Notes under the pieces: model-generated
The model's database searches: none
The model's input: only the letters and a program-made list of their open reading frames with translations
Told to the model about the DNA's origin: nothing
Made by a program: the position numbers and the translations under genes
NCBI RefSeq assembly: GCF_003253485.1
Contig: NZ_QKTX01000003.1
Location: 1 to 64,000, forward strand
Direction: 5' to 3'
Source: Algoriphagus aquaeductus
GTDB lineage: Bacteria; Bacteroidota; Bacteroidia; Cytophagales; Cyclobacteriaceae
DNA length: 64,000 nucleotides
Shown here: positions 60,976 to 64,000 of the stretch, one piece after another
How positions within the stretch are numbered: the stretch's first letter is position 1
Layout: each line of letters opens with the position of its first letter

Positions 60976-62593
60976 GATCCGATTGTTGCTCCGCAAGGAT
61001 CTTTGGATCCTGAAAAACAATATCCTGCTGATATTTCGAAATCCTACCCGGCTTATCCCTTATGCTGTGGCGGTGGGGTATTTTATTTTTATCTACACCC
61101 GAAGGATGGGGCGTGATCGTGTTTCCACTGAGGAGATCAATTTGGATGCTGCGGGTGAAGTGGATTTTGCCATGCAGAATCTCATCGGAGGAGTGACTAT
61201 TCTCGCCTTGGGATTTTTGATGTTTCAATTGTATCGGGCGACCAAAAACAACGTCACGTTTTTCAAAATGGCCGATGTCAATCTGTTGTTTACTGCTCCT
61301 GTCAAACCTGAAAATCTTCTGATCTATTACATGGCAAGGTCTATTCTTCCGGCATTGGGAGGTTCGCTCTTTTTTTTGGTGTACAGTGGAGGTCAGATGG
61401 CCAGAGATTTTGAACTGGGAGCACTGGGAGCCATATTTCTGCTCTTGGGGTTTGCCCTGTTTTTCTTTATGATTTTTCCGCTCAGGTTTTTGATTTACAC
61501 GCTTCACACCCGTTTTGGAATTGTCGAATACCTCAGAGGGGGGATTGTCATACTGGGAGTTGTGTTGGCTTCGGTGATTTTGATTCCCGGTTTTATGGCT
61601 GAGAAGTTTTGGCAGGGCCTGTTTTCGTGGATTGCTTCTCCTTGGTTTGATTTGTTTCCTTTGGTGGGTTGGAGTAGAGGGATGATGGGATATTTTGTTA
61701 CCCAAAACTGGATCTTATCTGTCGGGTTTTTGGTGCTTTACGGTCTGAGTTATTTTACGGTGGTCAAGCTGGTGATCCGATATTCAGGCTACTATTACGA
61801 GGATGTATTAGAGTCTACCAAGTCCAATGAGGAAAAACTGGAAAAGGCGCTCGGAAAGCGTGAAGTAACCGAAGACACGTATAGCCTCAATGCCAAAAAG
61901 CAGTTGGCCTTGCCTGAATTCGGAGTGGGAGCCAAAGCTTTTTATTGGAGAAATTATGTACACAGTAGCAGGCAGGATTTCCATCCTTTGATCGGAGTTT
62001 ATTCCATGGGTATGGCGCTCTTGGGTATTCTGTTTGCAGGTCTGTCCAATTTTGATTGGTTTTCGCACAAGGTGCTTTATTTCTACCTCTGCTTTATGGT
62101 TGCTTTTTACTTTTTGGCTGGGATAGGAAGGGCAAATATTGGAGATCTCAAAAAGCCTTGGTTTATATTGGTCCCATCGAGCTGGGCATCCAAATTTTGG
62201 AATATGATCAAGCTGGACTTGGTCCAAACCCTGATCTTTTCAATTTTGTTGATTGTGCCGTCGGTGTTTCTCGCGCAGATAGACCCTTGGTTGATTTTGA
62301 TTTTTCCTTTGGGGATGATTTTTTCTTACCTGGTGGGGTTGGCGATCAACCTTATCCCACAGGTTGGGCTGGAAGAAGGGTGGGACAGGATTTTGATCAA
62401 GCCCCTTATGATTGGAGGGATTTTCCTGTTTGGATTGATTCCTTTTTTCATTTTGTCCGTGATCGTATTGGCTCTTACCGACCAGTTTTTTCTGGGGATG
62501 TTGGTCATGGTCCTCGGACTTGGGTTTATAGCAGCTATTCTCATCCATGTGACCTTGGATATTTTGAAAAGGCTTGAGTTCAAAGAGATTTAG
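60968..62593 (+). CDS. ABC transporter permease, exporter type
   Basis: 541 residues with about 10-12 membrane helices. N-terminal LRKDLWILKNNILLIFRNP, cytoplasmic helix between about 280 and 315 (VLESTKSNEEKLEKALGKRE), then FYWRNYVHSSRQDFHPLIGV and a second membrane half ending DILKRLEFKEI. The layout fits putative ABC exporter permeases of Bacteroidota and Firmicutes. The exported substrate is unknown. It overlaps the ATPase gene by eight bases. Confidence 0.88.
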   Translation: MNEIRLLLRKDLWILKNNILLIFRNPTRLIPYAVAVGYFIFIYTRRMGRDRVSTEEINLDAAGEVDFAMQNLIGGVTILALGFLMFQLYRATKNNVTFFKMADVNLLFTAPVKPENLLIYYMARSILPALGGSLFFLVYSGGQMARDFELGALGAIFLLLGFALFFFMIFPLRFLIYTLHTRFGIVEYLRGGIVILGVVLASVILIPGFMAEKFWQGLFSWIASPWFDLFPLVGWSRGMMGYFVTQNWILSVGFLVLYGLSYFTVVKLVIRYSGYYYEDVLESTKSNEEKLEKALGKREVTEDTYSLNAKKQLALPEFGVGAKAFYWRNYVHSSRQDFHPLIGVYSMGMALLGILFAGLSNFDWFSHKVLYFYLCFMVAFYFLAGIGRANIGDLKKPWFILVPSSWASKFWNMIKLDLVQTLIFSILLIVPSVFLAQIDPWLILIFPLGMIFSYLVGLAINLIPQVGLEEGWDRILIKPLMIGGIFLFGLIPFFILSVIVLALTDQFFLGMLVMVLGLGFIAAILIHVTLDILKRLEFKEI

Positions 62594-62697
62594 GACAAGC
62601 TTAGCAGTTTGGAAAGTGAACCAAGAGTACTTCAATTAACTCTTTTCAGAACCTGAAGTGGGCAAAATATTATTTGGTTTTCCGAATGGAAAATCCT

Positions 62698-62725
62698 TTT
62701 GGCCTGAAAAAATCCTGTAATTTTG
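62698..62725 (+). promoter_or_regulatory. Candidate promoter for the cystathionine beta-synthase-like gene
   Basis: TTTG at 62698-62701 and TAATTTTG at 62718-62725, a full match to TAnnTTTG. The 16-base spacer is slightly short. It ends 21 bases before the ATG. Confidence 0.5.
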
Positions 62726-62746
62726 AATTCCAAATATAACAATGCT

Positions 62747-64000
62747 ATGATTTATAACTCCATCATCGATACCATCGGAAATACCCCGATGATCCGGCTC
62801 AACAAACTTTCCAAAGGAATCAAAGGAGAGGTCTTGGTCAAAGTGGAATATTTCAATCCCGGAAATTCCATGAAAGACCGGATGGCTATCAAAATGGTGG
62901 AGGATGCAGAGAAAGCAGGGATATTAAAACCAGGCGGAACCATCATCGAAGGTACATCCGGAAATACCGGGATGGGTTTGGCTTTGGCCGCGGTGGCAAA
63001 GGGGTACAAGTGTATTTTTACCATGGCGGACAAACAGTCCAAAGAAAAAATAGACATCCTCAAGGCGGTCGGTGCTGAGGTGGTCGTATGTCCCACCAAT
63101 GTGACTCCGGATGATCCCCGATCTTACTATTCAGTAGCCAGAAAACTGAATCGCGATATTCCCAATTCTTTTTACCCCAATCAATACGACAACCTCTCCA
63201 ACACCGCGGCCCATTATGAGACCACAGGTCCGGAAATCTGGAAAGATACCGGGGGCCGAATCACCCATTATGCAGCTGGAGTAGGTACCGGTGGATCGAT
63301 GTGTGGAACAGCTAAGTTTTTGAAGGAGCAAAATCCTGATTTGGTGACAGTCGGGATCGATACCTATGGTTCTGTATTCAAAAAATATAAAGAGACCGGA
63401 ATTTTTGACGAGAAAGAAATCTATCCATATCTGACCGAAGGAATCGGCGAGGATATTCTTCCCAAGAATGTCGATTTCAGTTTGATCGATCATTTCATCA
63501 AGGTGACGGATAAGGATGCCGCAGTAATGACCCGACGGTTGGCTCGTGAGGAAGGACTTTTTGTGGGATGGTCTTGTGGATCGGCGGTGCATGGAGCTTT
63601 GGAATATGCCAAAGACCATTTAAAAGAAGGCGATGTGATGGTGATCATTCTACCGGATCATGGTACGCGCTATTTGGGTAAGATCTACAATGACGAGTGG
63701 ATGCGAAATCACGGCTTTTTGGAAGACAAAACATTTTCTACAGCCCGGGATATCATTGCGCAGCGTAGTGGAAACTATCACTTGCTGTCTGTGAAAAAGA
63801 CAGATTCGGTAAAAGAAGCCATTGCCATGATGAATGGCAAAAGCATTTCCCAGATTCCTGTAGTTGACGGGGACGAGGTGGTGGGCAGCTTGACCGATAA
63901 TAAGCTGCTTTCCAAAATCATCGACAATCCTTTGCTCAAAGATGCTTCTGTTGCCGAGGTGATGGAGCCTTCGATGAAATTTGTCGCTTTGGACTCTACG
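62747..64000 (+). CDS. Cystathionine beta-synthase-like PLP enzyme with CBS domains (partial, runs off the edge)
   Basis: 418 codons in the window with no stop. Start ATG 62747 gives MIYNSIIDTIGNTPMIRLNK, the typical beginning of the O-acetylserine sulfhydrylase/CBS fold. PLP lysine K43 in GNSMKDRMA, phosphate-binding GTSGNTG at 69-75, and GTGGSMCGTAKF. A pair of CBS domains begins near residue 340 (YHLLSVKKTDSVKEAIAMM, ISQIPVVDGDEVVGSLTD). The CBS domains favour cystathionine beta-synthase over plain cysteine synthase. The C-terminus, probably some tens of residues, lies outside the window. Confidence 0.93.
   Translation, partial: MIYNSIIDTIGNTPMIRLNKLSKGIKGEVLVKVEYFNPGNSMKDRMAIKMVEDAEKAGILKPGGTIIEGTSGNTGMGLALAAVAKGYKCIFTMADKQSKEKIDILKAVGAEVVVCPTNVTPDDPRSYYSVARKLNRDIPNSFYPNQYDNLSNTAAHYETTGPEIWKDTGGRITHYAAGVGTGGSMCGTAKFLKEQNPDLVTVGIDTYGSVFKKYKETGIFDEKEIYPYLTEGIGEDILPKNVDFSLIDHFIKVTDKDAAVMTRRLAREEGLFVGWSCGSAVHGALEYAKDHLKEGDVMVIILPDHGTRYLGKIYNDEWMRNHGFLEDKTFSTARDIIAQRSGNYHLLSVKKTDSVKEAIAMMNGKSISQIPVVDGDEVVGSLTDNKLLSKIIDNPLLKDASVAEVMEPSMKFVALDST

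Noticed and set aside
60902..61705. Long minus-strand open frame (267 residues) inside the ABC permease gene
   Set aside because: It is antisense to a clear membrane protein gene, is rich in K, Q, H and S, and has no recognisable domain.

Overview
The window reads as chromosomal DNA of a free-living member of the Bacteroidota, most likely a cytophagalean close to the Cyclobacteriaceae (Algoriphagus-like). This is inferred from gene content: a SusC/SusD pair, many Sec and Tat signal peptides and Bacteroidota-type lipoproteins, a XylR-type LacI/AraC hybrid regulator, an FHS-family sugar permease, DUF1460, DUF6933 and DUF6797-type proteins, and promoter elements of the TTTG / TAnnTTTG type. Shine-Dalgarno sites are weak or absent, so starts were chosen from homologous N-termini, signal peptides and gene overlaps. 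No phage, integron, CRISPR array or rRNA operon was seen.

Layout. 1-1016: C-terminally truncated ECF sigma gene, then a repeat-filled gap. 1017-10514: glycan locus with four tightly packed minus-strand genes (beta-propeller/alpha-toroid protein, BNR sialidase-like protein, ChbG/YdjC deacetylase, BNR sialidase-like lipoprotein), divergent from an FHS permease, a XylR/AraC regulator and an unknown polytopic membrane protein. 10681-20470: metallophosphoesterase, a short FecR-like fragment, SusC/SusD, a CotH-type lipoprotein and a PIG-L deacetylase. 20651-27593: L-serine dehydratase, a PIN toxin-antitoxin pair whose toxin gene is frameshifted, a 910-residue cytochrome c/propeller lipoprotein and a beta-lactamase-fold hydrolase. 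27903-30509: small secreted protein, SulP anion transporter and beta-carbonic anhydrase. 30747-35331: tRNA-Asn with a clear promoter, a DUF6933 protein and a SWIM/SNF2 helicase. 35482-44153: acyltransferase remnant, DoxX + Tat-exported oxidoreductase, DUF1460 amidase, a two-subunit molybdenum hydroxylase, a REP-like repeat array, and a secreted propeller gene overlapping a CtlX-type hydrolase. 44154-46568: a RAYT transposase inside its own REP palindromes next to purB, with a degenerate copy of the purB 3' end on the other side. 46786-55648: ferredoxin reductase, membrane protein, a five-gene operon led by an ECF sigma factor and a probable anti-sigma factor, a PolX/PHP protein with altered polymerase residues, and an EVE protein. 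55952-64000: secreted protein of unknown function, pyrR-pyrB, a small outer-membrane barrel, an ABC exporter pair, and a cystathionine beta-synthase-like gene running off the right edge.

How the genes work together. The sialidase/deacetylase/permease/regulator block looks like a self-contained utilisation locus for an acetylated, possibly sialylated or related acidic glycan. SulP with carbonic anhydrase suggests bicarbonate uptake and interconversion. pyrR-pyrB serve pyrimidine synthesis. The ECF sigma operon probably controls envelope proteins, since it encodes two related barrels and an adhesin-like beta-repeat protein. The most unusual material lies between genes: three copies of a mobile-element-like intergenic repeat (two of them with terminal inverted repeats), a REP family in which hairpin arms co-vary, the RAYT block, and the partial duplication of the purB end. 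No clearly new defence or signalling system was found; the best candidates for undescribed biology are these repeats, the sigma-led envelope operon and the unknown proteins of the glycan locus.
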